Position numbers and translations under genes: made by a program. A DNA stretch of 30,604 nt, from NCBI GenBank assembly GCA_964495905.1, contig CAZBWN010000079.1:1-30604 (forward strand). The letters are read 5' to 3'. Positions 18,301 through 30,079 of this stretch are shown one piece after another (within the stretch, counting starts at the first letter, position 1; the number at the start of each line of letters is the position of its first letter). The notes beneath the pieces were generated by a model. The model made no database searches and was not told the DNA's origin. It saw only the letters and a program-made list of their open reading frames with translations. The stretch comes from CAJBLF01 sp964495905 (GTDB lineage: Bacteria; Patescibacteriota; Gracilibacteria; Absconditabacterales; Absconditicoccaceae).

Positions 18301-21300
18301 GAATATTTTTCCTATGAAGGTCGCTACTTTGAGGATCGCATTTATTTCCGGTAATATCTTTGGAATCTTGGGTGCAGGCGGCAAGACCGGCAAATCTATG
18401 TTTATGCTTGGAATGAATGATGGCGGCTCAGGCAATGTCGGCGGCTCAGGGATGACAGGAACTGTCGGCAATGACATGTCTTTGAAAAGAGCCATATCCA
18501 ATCCAAAGAAAACGTCCCGATTGATTTCTACGCTTGGAGGTTCAGGAAGATCAGGTAATTTTGGTAACGATATCTGGGTCGGTACGAAATTTATCTTTGG
18601 TAAAATGATAGTCATACCTAGATCTATGTGCGAGATATCCATATAGATGTTTGGTATCTTGAATGCAGGTATCGGGAATATCGGTAACTTTGGACAGAGG
18701 AATGAAAGGCTGCATGAAAATGATCCATAGTTATCGTTGCTGCATTTGGAACATTTTTCTGATCGGTTGACTGAGAAATCTATGATCGCTTGCCGTGTTT
18801 TGATTGTTCCTATCAATAGGACTATAGCGTCTACATATTGAGAGAATCTTGTCGCATTGGTGTTGAGCCAAGAAGTTATTGTCCCTACGAAATCTGAAAG
18901 CAATGAGGAAATCTCTGTGAGATATCTATCTGTGATATGCGTCCATGCATAGAGCTGGGTTGGGAACTCCTTATATTTTTCCAGTACATTGATATTTTGT
19001 TTGATAGATCTGATGATGCCTGCGCTGTTTTCTTTGAAGCTGATGAATGTATTCATCTGTCCCGCGACACCACTGCATTTTTCTATCTGTTTGACTCTTG
19101 TATTGATGCTGTCTAACCTAGTTTGATCTTCTGGTGAAAAACCGTTTCCTAATTTTTCTTGTGCTAATTTTTTTGCTGATAATCATCATTGTAGTACTTT
19201 CCATTTTGGCAATGTACCTATTTTTTTGACTGTGTTTTTTAGATTTATCGCAATATTCTGTACATCTGCTCACATCTTTTGTCGTGATTCAATGCCTGTT
19301 GCAGCCAGGATAGTATCCATATCATTTATTTGTCCGTTTATCCATGCTTGTGTATCTGTATCATTCGTATTTTTTCTTTCTGCTATCAATTCATTTTTTG
19401 TTTTTTGTGCATCCAGTTTGTCTGTAGTTCAGCACATCGCTAACATTTGGTTGAGTACGTCTGTCCGATTTGCCATGATCTGTCCGTTTTTTTCTATCCA
19501 TAACGTAAGATAGCTCTGATATTTTTTGATATCATCGCTTGTGACTGCTGGGACTTTGATGGTGATGTCTTTGGTATCTATGTTTACAAGCGGTATCTCA
19601 TTGAAGATCTGTTGGATCGCTTCAAAGGGATTGCTTCCTACTTTTTGTGAAATAGTATTTATTTTCTGTTTGGAGATGTATTGTGTCCGTTTATTCTCTC
19701 CTCAAGTACTGATATATCCTGCAGAGGTATCTTGCTCGTTGATTGCATTATACGTCGCTGATAAGTTTCCGATTTGGTCGAATCATTGGAATATATCTCT
19801 GAGATCAGGAAGGTCTACCTGTATCGTCATCTTCGTCAGATTGTTTTGGATGTATTGTATCTGACTTGTCATCCATTTCTGTACCACACATTTTACGAGT
19901 CCTTTTGCTTTTGCTCCTACGATCTTGAGATGTATCTGTTCTCATTTCTCTAGATTATATCCCTCATATGCTGTTTGCGCTAATTGCTCTGCTGCATTAC
20001 CATATTGTTCGGCTGCTGGTATGCTTATCGGATCCTGATCGATAGAAACCAGTCATCCGAAGTTTCCTTGCGGGATGGCTGCAGAGTAGGGAACGCTATT
20101 TTCTGAAGATTGTGCTGCATATATCTCTGTCTTTCCAAGTATGGGTAAATTTGCCGTAACAAGATACAATGGTGAATTTGCTGTATTCATCTCTTTTGGA
20201 TTGGTATCGTTATTTCCTGCGAAAACTATGGTGTTTCCTATTCTTGGCGGATTGTTGCATGTTCATTGACCGGCTGCTGCTACCATGCTTGATCCTAGGC
20301 TTTCTGTGCGGGGTTGATTTACTGTAGCTGCTTCTCCATCAGTTTTGCCACATGATGTCATAGGCGGTACTGCAAATACGACACAGTTTCCTCCGAGATC
20401 CCTAAATGGTTTTGGTAATGCTTTACCTACGGTATACGGACCGAAACACATCGCTATACCCAATCCTAGAGTAAGCGTAGGGGCTATATATAATCTGAAC
20501 ATTGAAGGATAGGTTCCTCCTAAGTTTCCAAGGTAAAATCCATCTGTCGGTCATTTAAATGGATATCAAAAGAATCCAGGAGCAGGAACATATCCTACTG
20601 CTGTGGGTCATCGATTTCCTGGTATAGTGAGTAATGGCATACCTTTTCCTATGGTATTGTTGAGTGTCTTGAATACGGGATAGAGTGGATTTGGCAATTG
20701 AGGTACGCATCAGAAGACATGATAATCTCCTGGCGCTAAGAATGCTTGATTGAAAGGTACAGGAACTCCTGCACATCATCATTTTCCTAATTGGAATCAT
20801 TGGCAGAGTCATTGAAGCACGGTATCCATTTTTTTGGAAACTTTTGCTGTCGCATCGTCTATAAAACTGGTATCTATGTTTACTGATATCCCTCATTGTG
20901 TAGTGAGTGAAGAGATGATACTTTTTGGACTTCGCGGTTCTAAGCTCTCCATACCGGGCAAGCTGGTGACACTTTCTAAACTATCGACACTTGATAATTG
21001 ATCTACAAATGAATTCATAGTTTTTTCTTGTCCTGCTTTTGCTCAGCTATTATAGTCGTCCATCTCTTTTTGGATGTCGTCATATACTTGTTCATATGTT
21101 TTTTTGTCTCCTATCTTTTCGTTGAAGAGTATCCATCTACTCTTTACGCATGCATCCATAGCATTTATGATGATATCCGGGAATGTGTCTCTGCGTTTAT
21201 TCATCGTGAGGAGATCCTGGTCTTGGATATCGATTTTTGTCGTCGCTGTGGATTGCTGATATTTCACTTTATATGAAAAACTTAAGCTCTCTCCAGAATC

Positions 21301-24300
21301 GAGTTGAATATTGTCCATCACAAATTGATATCATTCCGGACCATTTCGATCTATGGCTACTCATCATGTATTTCCTTTGATGAATATGAATGAGGTGATC
21401 TTATTATTGGTGTTTTTTGTTACTGCTCGTGGTCCTTTGAGCTGATCTATGTAGGTTAATTTATTATTATTTGCTTTTGAGATGATCGTCGTCTTGATCA
21501 CTACTTCGTCGTCTTTTCTCAGGACTCATCCATTACTATCTGCATATTCCTTATATACGCTGACTGCATCATTCTTCTCATTGATAGGAAGGTAGGATAT
21601 CTGGTCTGCGGGAAGTGATTCGTAGAGAGGCGCTGTAGAGAGCGGGTTATCTGTGTATGCTAATTGCGTGCTTCCTGCTGCTATATACATATTAGTATTT
21701 GCTACCATATCTTTGATGACATTCATAGCTTCATCTTTGGACATACTTGGATTGGTATCCGGTGCTGTGGTCTCTTTTTCTTCTGTAATCCCTTCTGCTG
21801 GCAACGCTCCACCTTTTCGATGGATGAGTGAGCCATCTTGGATGTATCGACTGCTATTCACTTTGATTCCAAAACGTTTGACGATCGTATAGTTGCTTTT
21901 TTGTCTTGCGTATCGCTGATTATCACATGCTCAGGTGATAGATGAGAGATAATTCGCTCCGTTATTTGTGCTTCCTCCGTAGAATATCTTGATGTCATTA
22001 TAATCATCGTTGGTTATGATATCCATTTTTCCGTCTTGATTCATATCTTGTACAAAAAATTGCTGGATCTTTGAAAAATCATCAGGGGTCGCGTTTTGCA
22101 CTCCTGGTTCGCTATTTATATTGAGACAGATATTTTTTCCATCTACTGCAAATATTCAATTTTTGTTGAGATATACTATTCATTTGTTGGTGGTGGTCGT
22201 GATGAATATATCTTCATATCCATTACCATCAACATCTCCTATTTTTATATCTTTGATCGGATCAGTGATGATCATAAGCTCCTGAAGGTCTTTGTAAGGA
22301 TTAGTTCCTCCATAGTTCTTTACAAGCTTGACTGTCCCATCTGTATAGACTACGAGAAGGTCTTTGATTCCATCATTGTTGAAGTCGATAGGAAGGGTCT
22401 TGAATATCGTTTTGTCGGGATCAGCGAAAATAGTCTGTCCGATAGATGCATCAAAATCAGTATCTGGGATGTTCGGATTCTTTTCTCTTCTTTCAAGAAG
22501 CGGATCTCAGAAATTGATGAGGAATTGTGATCCAAAAGGGAGCGTCGCTTCTCCTACAGATTTACCGTTTGTAAAATTCGATACGTTTTTGAAATCGGTA
22601 GTAAATCCTATTCCGAGCATTGCATCGCTGCTATCTTCAATAGATACATATCATTGTTTGGTGAATGCGCTTGCATTGATGTAGATTCCTATCCCTTGGG
22701 TGTTGGTGGATCATTCCGTGAAGATATTTGTCGTTCCGTAGGTTATCGGATCTTGCAGTTCGACGTTTGCTTTGTCTATCGATGTTGTGTTCCAGATCAC
22801 AATCTTTCCTATCGTCTTTCCATTGAGTGCTATCGTGTATGCACCCATATCTGCAATCATCTCGTTGTCTGCAGTGATAGTGATATTGGAATCGATAAAT
22901 CATTTATTCAAATCAAGAACATCAATCCCATTGATTATTATTTTTGTTTTCGTCGTTTGATTGCCTGTGATGATGCTATCCGTAGTCTCTGGAATATAGA
23001 GGAGCGTATTCGTATCTTTTTTGAACTGGGATATCGCTCAGCTGTCAGTTAGTTTCTGAATGCTATAATTCTCTGTCCTGCCAAGACGTATCTTTGCGAT
23101 CTCCGGCATCTGTACTATAAATTCTTTATTCTCTACAGTAAGTGTAGCTGTTTTATTGTTGATGCTCTGGATCTGTCCGTTGGGATTGATGATATATTCT
23201 ATCTGTTTGATCTTGCTTGGATCTACGAGTTCAGTAGTCGTTGCGAGCAGTTTGTTGGATTGGCTGGTTATCGTATTTATTATCTTATCGTTTTCAGAAA
23301 AATATCATCGTTGATTTCCTCGATCCGTTCAGAAGAGATTGAGATACATCACGTTGAGTTTCTCTTTTGGGAGAATGCTTTCTTGTACTATGAATTTTTC
23401 ATATCCTGGGGTCTGGTCAGTAAGCGTCCTGTCTTTGATATATCAGAATACATATCCTTCACCTCCTGGTTTTTTTGCTGTAATCGTATAGGTATATTCT
23501 TTTCCTGTATATATAAATTCAGAGACATCGCTGGTAGCCGCTCCGATGACTCATACTTTGATTGCAGTTCATTTGGTGACTTTGTTGTTTCGGCTATCCA
23601 CTACATTAATCGTTCCTTTACTTCCTGGGGTAGTGCTGAGATCCATCCTGCTTTTTTCTAATTTCAGAAGTATATTTTTTGCTGCTCCGGGATTGACGAT
23701 AACGGGTATGATAATCGGATCCAGTCCTGGAATGTTTATCGTAATAGTGTCGTTTCCTGCTTTGAAATTTGGATATAATGCAATAGTGAGTTTACCGTCT
23801 TTGACGATGAAATTGTTTGCCGGACTAAACAATGTCTGTTTTTTTGTACTGTTATTTTTTGTGATAAAATTCTCTTTTACTGTTCATGGAGCCAACAACT
23901 TTTCTTTACTTGTGATGTTTGCTACGGTATCTAATCTGTTTCCGTTCTTGTCTTGGATAGTGATCACCAGACTTGGAATATTTTCCGGTTTGATCTGCCC
24001 TAGTCCATCCGTATCCTTGTATTGGATATCAGCTTCGTCTTTTGGTAAATCAAAAGATATTTGTCCCGGTATATTTTGTGGGGCAGTGCTGGTATAGAGC
24101 GCTACATTATTGTTTAAGATAGTCACTATGCCTTTGGCGACGATAATCTTTTTCTGTATCGGCTGTGTTCAACTTCATACAGGTGCTATAGTAATTGTGA
24201 TTCATTTGTTTTCTGGTATTCAAAGTGGTGCTTGGTAGATGAACTGTGTATTGAAATTGTCAAATTTGATGCTATTGTTTGCACTTGCGCCATCATATAT

Positions 24301-27300
24301 CTTTCCATCTCCGCTTTGTACGCTGATGGTATATGCTTGTATGTTTTGTCCTATCTTATTGTTATATTTGTCTGTTGCAGTGATGACCAATGGTATCTCT
24401 CCTCCTTCCATCACGATATCTGTCGGTGATTGGAGTGTTATCGTCTTTATAGGTTCTGGAAGTATGTTTATCACTTGTTGTTTGATGATGCATGTGGTCG
24501 CTCCTTCTGGACACAATTCTATCTTGAGTGCTGTAGTCCCTGCTGTCTTTTTGTTTACGATGATATCAAATATGAATTCTTCCGTATTCGGATTGAAGAA
24601 TTCTTTTGCCGGGTTTGTGCAGATATTGGCACCTGCATAGGTTTTTCCGTTTCTGCTGATGGCAAAACAGTTGTCTCCTGTTCATGATATCTTTACGTTC
24701 ACCTCTCCTACGTTTTGTGTCATACTGATTTTGATCTGTGTATTTCCTGTTTCATCTATTCAGACAATTGTTTTATCTATATCTATCACTGCATTATTAT
24801 TGTATCCTTGTAATGTCTCTTTTATGCTCTCTGGTGCTTGATTGATAACATCATCATTGTTGGGAGCACTTCGTTGCGAACCATATTCCTTTCGTTGATT
24901 TTGGGTGTTTTGTATACTGCTTCCTGCTTCTTGTACCGTAGTTGCAATTGATCCTATCGTTTTTACCGCACTTGTGACTACAGGACCAAGCGCATTCTTA
25001 AATGTCTGTTTGATATCGAGTGCCTTTTTTCACATTTCTTTGCTCCAGCATTTCATGGCTTTCATCCATGGTGATGTGAATGTGCTCATATCAAAGAGCA
25101 ATGACGTGCCATCATTCTCCACTCATTCGCAGCTATCCACTGCAGCTTGAAGCTGATCAGAACTTGCGTCTGACAGTACAAATGCGTTTGCTGGCGTACT
25201 TATCTTACCTGCTGATCTTTCTTGTGCGCCTTGGATCTGCTGGATAAATGCAGGTACCGGTTTGGATGCTACATAATCTTCACCATCAGAATTTATATAT
25301 CCTACTTCATATCCTGTGTTATTATATACCGGCGTGATGAATTTACCTTGATCATTTCCTTCTGTCAGATAGGTATTCACTACATCGCTTATCTTTTGGT
25401 TTACATCGAAACTGGATTTGATCTCTGCCATATCATCAGCAACCGTACTTTGCTGCAGTCTTTCCGGCCAAGCGATATTCTGGTAATATAATAATTTTGC
25501 TACCATATCTAGTTTGTCATCGGAAGTAGCAGCAGGACTGTTTCCATAGATTGCCTTTTTTCCATATTCAGGAGCGTTTTCTAGGGTATCGAGATATTCT
25601 ACAAGCTGAGTGATGAAATAATTTCCAGGGAGTGGATTGTAATTGCGGGTATTTGGATTTGCAAGAGGGTCTAGTTGTCCCAATAAGTTAAATTGCGCAC
25701 TGAGTGGTTGGTACCATGCGTCTTTCTTGTTTTTTTGCCCTTCAAGGAGAATATTATATTCGTTTGTTTTGTCTGTCAGATATTTTTTGATCGCTTCTCT
25801 GATCTGTATCGGTGTCTTCAAAATCAGCTTATTGCCTGACTCTGTATATATCTTCACTTCATAGAGATTTGGATAGTCCAATCTTACGGGATCTCAACCT
25901 ATACCTTGAAAAGTGATATTTCTGATATTATCGATCGGCCTATCTTGGGTTGTCAGATTCATCCCTTTATTCTTCTCTTTTTTATTCGGGTCGGTAGCAA
26001 CATCAAAGGTATTCATCGTATTTTTTGTCTGTGTGATCTGTCCGAAAATAATAGCAGGAGTGAATGATGCATTGATATCCACAAATGGTTTTACGGTTCC
26101 GTTATCTCATTGATATTGTGCTATCTCATCGAGTCTATAATTGATACCTGTGTTGTTGAGATTATCAGTAAGATCTGTCTGTAATGTGCTGATGATATTG
26201 CTCAGTACATCACATACCGCTTTATAATTGTTTGCATCGCATCCGTTTCCTAATTGTAATAAGCTTATAGCTAGTTTTTGTGCTTGGAGCAATCAAATCG
26301 TCGCTATGTTGTTGTTGAAATTTCCGATAGTATTGTAGATGCCTCGTGCATTGGTAAATGTCGATTTGAGTGTGTTTACGTTGTTTGTAATAGTATCAAG
26401 ATTTTGCGTGATATTTGTTTTCCATCAAGTAAGTATCTCTACTTTCTGTTTTTTGAAATTTTCTGATTGTATGATGCCCGCAAATGATGTTGATACGTTA
26501 TTGATGCTCAGGCTGTTCATATAATTGAGCAATCCGTCTAATCCTTCGTTGGTTTGGATGATCCTATTCTTTATCTCCAATCATTTTGCTAGATTCAAAT
26601 TATTGCCGCTTCGTGTGTCTGCCAACTGTGCCACTTGTGTAGCACTATATCCTCAAAGTGAAAGAGGATTGAATGTTACAATCTGTTGTATCCCGTTGTT
26701 GGAGCTCGCGATCATTGTCTTGAGCTGCAAGAGATTGGAAATGACTCAAGTCATATCTGTATTATCTGCACCGCTAAACTCAATATTTTTTTTGAGGATA
26801 TCTGATTTTGTCTGTGAAAGCTCTTTCATCACTGCGGTATAAAATACCTCTAAGTCTGACGAATCTTTGAATTTGTAAAAATCCGTATCAGATATCTGAT
26901 TTCGTGTCGGTGCTGTATTCGCTACTCTAGAATCGATGGTCTTATATTTATATATTGTTCCATTTCCTCCACATGCACCTGGATTGAGTGTATACAATAC
27001 CGCTTTTCCTGCACTTACGATGCGATTGGGCTGGGTATTGAACAGCGTGAAGAAATTGGTCTGTGCATATGTCTTGGGAGCGATATTGCTTCGTGAAGGA
27101 CTTTCAAGATTTCCTCCTGGAAGCTGGTTGGTAAATACGAGATTGCTTCCATTGCTGAGAGGATTTGCAATAAGCGATGATATATCATTATTACCATACT
27201 GGGAATCTCACACACCAAACTTTTTTTGGATCATGTTGGTATAGGTCATCGCACCTTGATATGTGTTTGCATCTGGTTTATCTAGCATCACTTTTTTGGA

Positions 27301-29118
27301 TCCCGCTATGTTATAGATAGGGAGTACTGCATTTTTGTAATTATAATTGACTAATTTCTGAGTGGTCGAATCCATATTTAGAGGAGATGCTCATCATCGA
27401 TTTCTCGCTGCAAATTGACTCATCGTCTCACATCATCATTGTTTTGATGTATCGTTGGTATAACATTTGTTCTGATCTGCATCATCATTGACTGATCGAG
27501 CTCTCGGCTGCATACAGATTCATTCTAGTCCCAATATTTTTTTTAATCCTAAGAAATAATTGGTACATTTGAGCTGTCGAAGTTTTTGATCATTGACCTT
27601 ATATTGTGCATATCTCTCTAATTCTTCTTTGGTGGTGTTGAAGTCATATCCTCTATTTGCCTCTATTTGAGTTGAAAATATCTTGTACGATCCTCCTATA
27701 GATTGTCCTGTATCGCTGATGTTCTGACCGGAGATAGATGTCAGATTCTGAAATGTCCCTCTGTATATGCTTGTCTGTTGTGCGCTTGTCACGAGGTCTG
27801 CATTTGTTCAGAAAAAATAATTTTCATAATAATTATAGGTCTTTCGTGTACATATCCTTTTTGGTTTGAGTCCGATGCTTCGTCTCGTCTGGCCTTCAAA
27901 ATCCAATTCACTTGTAGATACGGGTATCGTCATATAATATTTCTCTTGCTCTATCTGGGTATTCAATCCTTTTTCCAGATAATCATTTATTTGAATGAGC
28001 AGAGGTTGTATATTGTTGTCTGCATCACCGAGAAGCCGATTATCTTTTTGTGCGATCTTGCTGGTAAGCGAACCGTAGTCGGTGAATGTCTCGCCTTCTG
28101 TAGTCTTGTATCGTCTTGCAAGTCCGTTGATATTATCTTTTATCTTTGATAAGAATTGGGAGCTCACGAGTCCATCGTATCCTTTGAACATCTCTGAGGT
28201 CGCTTTTTTGAGCGTAAGCGTAGGCATGCTTGAACTTACATCTTGTGATAATGCTGCGGCTTCGCTATTTCTTGATGCCATATCAGCTGCGTATGCTTTG
28301 AGGTCTGGATCTGTCACATTCTGCATATCATTGTTGAGGTCGTTTCCTACGGCAAGTGCGCTATCATTATGCTCTTCCTTCAGGATATTGAGAAGAAGAT
28401 TGTTGAATCTGTGATATCCTATATCTTCTGCAAATGAGAGATTATTGATATAATACTTCGTATTTTCTGGGATGAAATATTTTTTGAGTCCAATGAAATC
28501 TTCGTACCGGATAGCTTTTTCGATGAATTTGATCGGGTCTGCTTTGTATGCTTTCACTTTGCTGAAAAAATCATTGTATTTTTGATCCGTATCAAATTTT
28601 ATGATTCCATGCCACAATTCTGCTTGTCCATTGGGATTATTGTTATATACGAAAAATTTCTTGGTGCTATCGTAGATGAATTCCTGTTTTTCAAAATCCA
28701 CATACGGAAAGATACTTGGATAGATGAATCCATTGTTTTGCACTACCGGTAACGGTACATCACCGATGAGTATCGTCCCTATAAGTTTTGAGCTTTGATC
28801 TTTGAGTCCTTCAAAGTACATATTTTCCAGTATCTTTGAAATCTCAAATGCTTTGATTGTCTTGGTATCAATAGGCAACACTACTGCCTTACTATTAGCG
28901 ATTTTTGCTTGGAGATATTGCGTAGTATATCGTTCAAGATTATTTTTGATATTTTGATAGATATCCTTGTCTACAAAAACTGCTACAATGTTCGTCGTAC
29001 TAGGGTTTTCTGCTGCGTAGACTTTTTTTCGATCAACAAAAATACTATTTTGTAAAAAAAATGATAAAATATAGAGGATAATGAATGTTCGTATGAATGT
29101 TTTCTTTGATAGATTCAT
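15361..29118 (-). CDS. Giant secreted multidomain surface protein, 4,585 aa
   Basis: I read every codon of this frame from ATG 29118 to TAA 15361: there is no TAA or TAG, and about 70 TGA codons (manual count), the first at codon 437. The N-terminus is a signal peptide (MNLSKKTFIRTFIILYILSF..., cleavage near VYA|AEN). Residues ~45-160 form an alpha/beta domain with LIGDVPLPVV and FPYVDFEKQEFIYD, resembling the gingipain-like C25 fold; no catalytic His-Cys pair was identified. Residues ~1550-1860 contain Ig/invasin-like segments (ATDKYNNKIGQNIQ; VNPGAAKNILLKLE...NVVDSRNNKVTKG). Residues ~2235-2380 carry three FG-GAP/VCBS-type calcium loops (DFNNDGIKDLL, DVDGNGYEDIF, DMNQDGKMDII), with another near 3986 (DIDLNNDKLSDIL). 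Residues ~3480-3590 are Pro-rich (LPDLPEPPS, LPEPPS, LPPAPKIPKILP). No C-terminal anchor or sorting motif is seen. A role in surface adhesion or host contact is inferred. Confidence 0.92.
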
Positions 29119-29216
29119 ATGGTGAGAAGCCGATTTCTAAATGTGTGTTTGATTGACGTCTGATTATCACATAGGAATTCCAAAGAATTCCTATTCCGCT
29201 AAAGCGGGATAAAAAC

Positions 29217-29248
29217 GACGTGAAAATTTTTTAGGAATTTTCTGCGTC
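29217..29248. terminator. Candidate bidirectional stem-loop
   Basis: GACG-t-GAAAATT, loop TTTTAGG, AATTTTC-tg-CGTC, followed on the plus strand by TTATTTTAT and on the minus strand by GTTTTTAT. It is AT-rich and its role is uncertain. On the minus strand it would sit in front of the giant gene. Confidence 0.4.
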
Positions 29249-29378
29249 TTATTTTATATTTAAATGGGAGTGAAAATAAACAAAAATAGCTCGTTTTCCT
29301 GTTTCCAAATTGGGTTTTTGTGATACAATAGTGCTCGCTTCCAGCTCGCGACAAAAACTCACTTCGTTCGTGATAAAT

Positions 29379-29396
29379 GGTCCGATATATCGGACC
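29379..29396. repeat. Perfect palindrome GGTCCGATATATCGGACC
   Basis: An 18-base perfect dyad without loop, better suited to binding a dimeric protein or forming a cruciform than to an RNA hairpin. It lies between two imperfect copies of a GCTCG/CTCGCGA motif. No regulator gene is adjacent. Confidence 0.55.
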
Positions 29397-29439
29397 GATA
29401 AAAGCTCGTCTACGACTCGCGATGAAAAATTGATAAAAT

Positions 29440-29471
29440 AAAAAAAAACTCGAGGACGGAAACGCCTCGAG
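29440..29471 (-). terminator. Intrinsic terminator after the membrane-protein gene
   Basis: On the minus strand, CTCGAGGCG, loop TTTC, CGTCCTCGAG with one bulged T, then nine T residues. It begins 14 bases after the stop codon at 29486, so transcription of the 162-aa membrane protein ends here and the giant gene needs its own promoter. Confidence 0.85.
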
Positions 29472-29485
29472 GGAATAATTTTTTC

Positions 29486-29974
29486 TTACATTGTAACTAG
29501 AATTTTTCTTCTTCTTTCATAGAGATATCCATAGAAGATACCCATATCAAGCAGAGCAAGAGCCATTATTAGCAATAGCCAGTCATCACTAACTATACCG
29601 ATACCCATAGACCAGCCGATACCTAAACCTACAAATCCAAATATACGATCAGTACTCACTATCAGCATCCATGCAAATAAGATTACAGTACCCATAACAA
29701 GAGGCATAGCATAACCAAATTCGCTTGGTAGGGCATGCATATCAGATATGATAATGTTACACATAAGCATACCGATAAGCGTCCCTGCAAAAATGCCCTC
29801 TACAAGAAAAGCAAATGCGAAGGTATCTTGCGGTGCAGCAGTATCAATTTTCTTAAAAATTTTTGTTATCGTATTGTTTCTCATCAAATGAAATCCTGAG
29901 ATGAACAATAGTATACCTATCGCTATTGTTATCCATAGGAGCTGACCTGTCAAAAAAGTTGTTGTAGTTTCCAT
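29486..29974 (-). CDS. Small integral membrane protein, 162 aa
   Basis: The frame runs from ATG 29974 to TAA at 29486. It has about five hydrophobic segments: LLWITIAIGILLFISGF; FAFLVEGIFAGTLIGMLMC; PLVMGTVILFAWMLIV; IFGFVGLGIGWSMGIGI; and DWLLLIMALALLDMGIFYGY. It ends in a basic tail, YERRRKILVTM, expected to be cytoplasmic. None of its roughly nineteen glycines is UGA-encoded, unlike nearly all other genes here. It is followed by a strong terminator and preceded by a candidate promoter, so it may be monocistronic. Holin-like or phage wall-protein-like topologies come to mind, but there is no supporting motif and I do not assign a function. Confidence 0.85.
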   Translation of the reverse strand: METTTTFLTGQLLWITIAIGILLFISGFHLMRNNTITKIFKKIDTAAPQDTFAFAFLVEGIFAGTLIGMLMCNIIISDMHALPSEFGYAMPLVMGTVILFAWMLIVSTDRIFGFVGLGIGWSMGIGIVSDDWLLLIMALALLDMGIFYGYLYERRRKILVTM

Positions 29975-30004
29975 GATTTCTTGTTTTTGTTTGTGTATCT
30001 GTTT

Positions 30005-30032
30005 TTTGTATGTATTTCACATCTAAAGTCAA
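30005..30032 (-). promoter_or_regulatory. Candidate promoter of the membrane-protein gene
   Basis: Minus-strand TTGACT (30032-30027), a 16-base spacer and TACAAA (30010-30005), each one or two bases from consensus. The leader to ATG 29974 would be about 25 bases, similar to the A-gene promoters. Confidence 0.45.
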
Positions 30033-30079
30033 TTTTTTTTCTCTTTATGTGTGTATCGAGTCTATCCGTTATTTGTGGC

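Larger units (their letters stand above)
29119..29485. other. Non-coding, palindrome-rich region upstream of the giant gene
   Basis: There is no gene here on either strand. It holds, left to right: hairpin AGGAATTCCAAAGAATTCCT (29173-29192); CCGCTAAAGCGG (29196-29207); a longer stem-loop (29217-29248); two imperfect direct copies of a GCTCG...CTCGCGA...AAAAA motif (29333-29357 and 29404-29429); a perfect palindrome between them (29379-29396); and an intrinsic terminator (29440-29471). A plus-strand TACAAT near 29323 could be a -10 box, but its -35 is poor. I see no convincing promoter for the giant gene itself. Confidence 0.6.

Noticed and set aside
23546..24097. Plus-strand frame of 183 aa inside the giant gene
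   Set aside because: It is antisense to the Ig-like region of the uninterrupted minus-strand gene and has no start context or recognisable motif.
15361..29118. TGA as selenocysteine or tryptophan (code 4)
   Set aside because: TGG tryptophan codons are used normally. UGA pairs with GGC and GGA between paralogues and occupies glycine positions of SAM-binding motifs. There are far too many UGA codons for selenocysteine.
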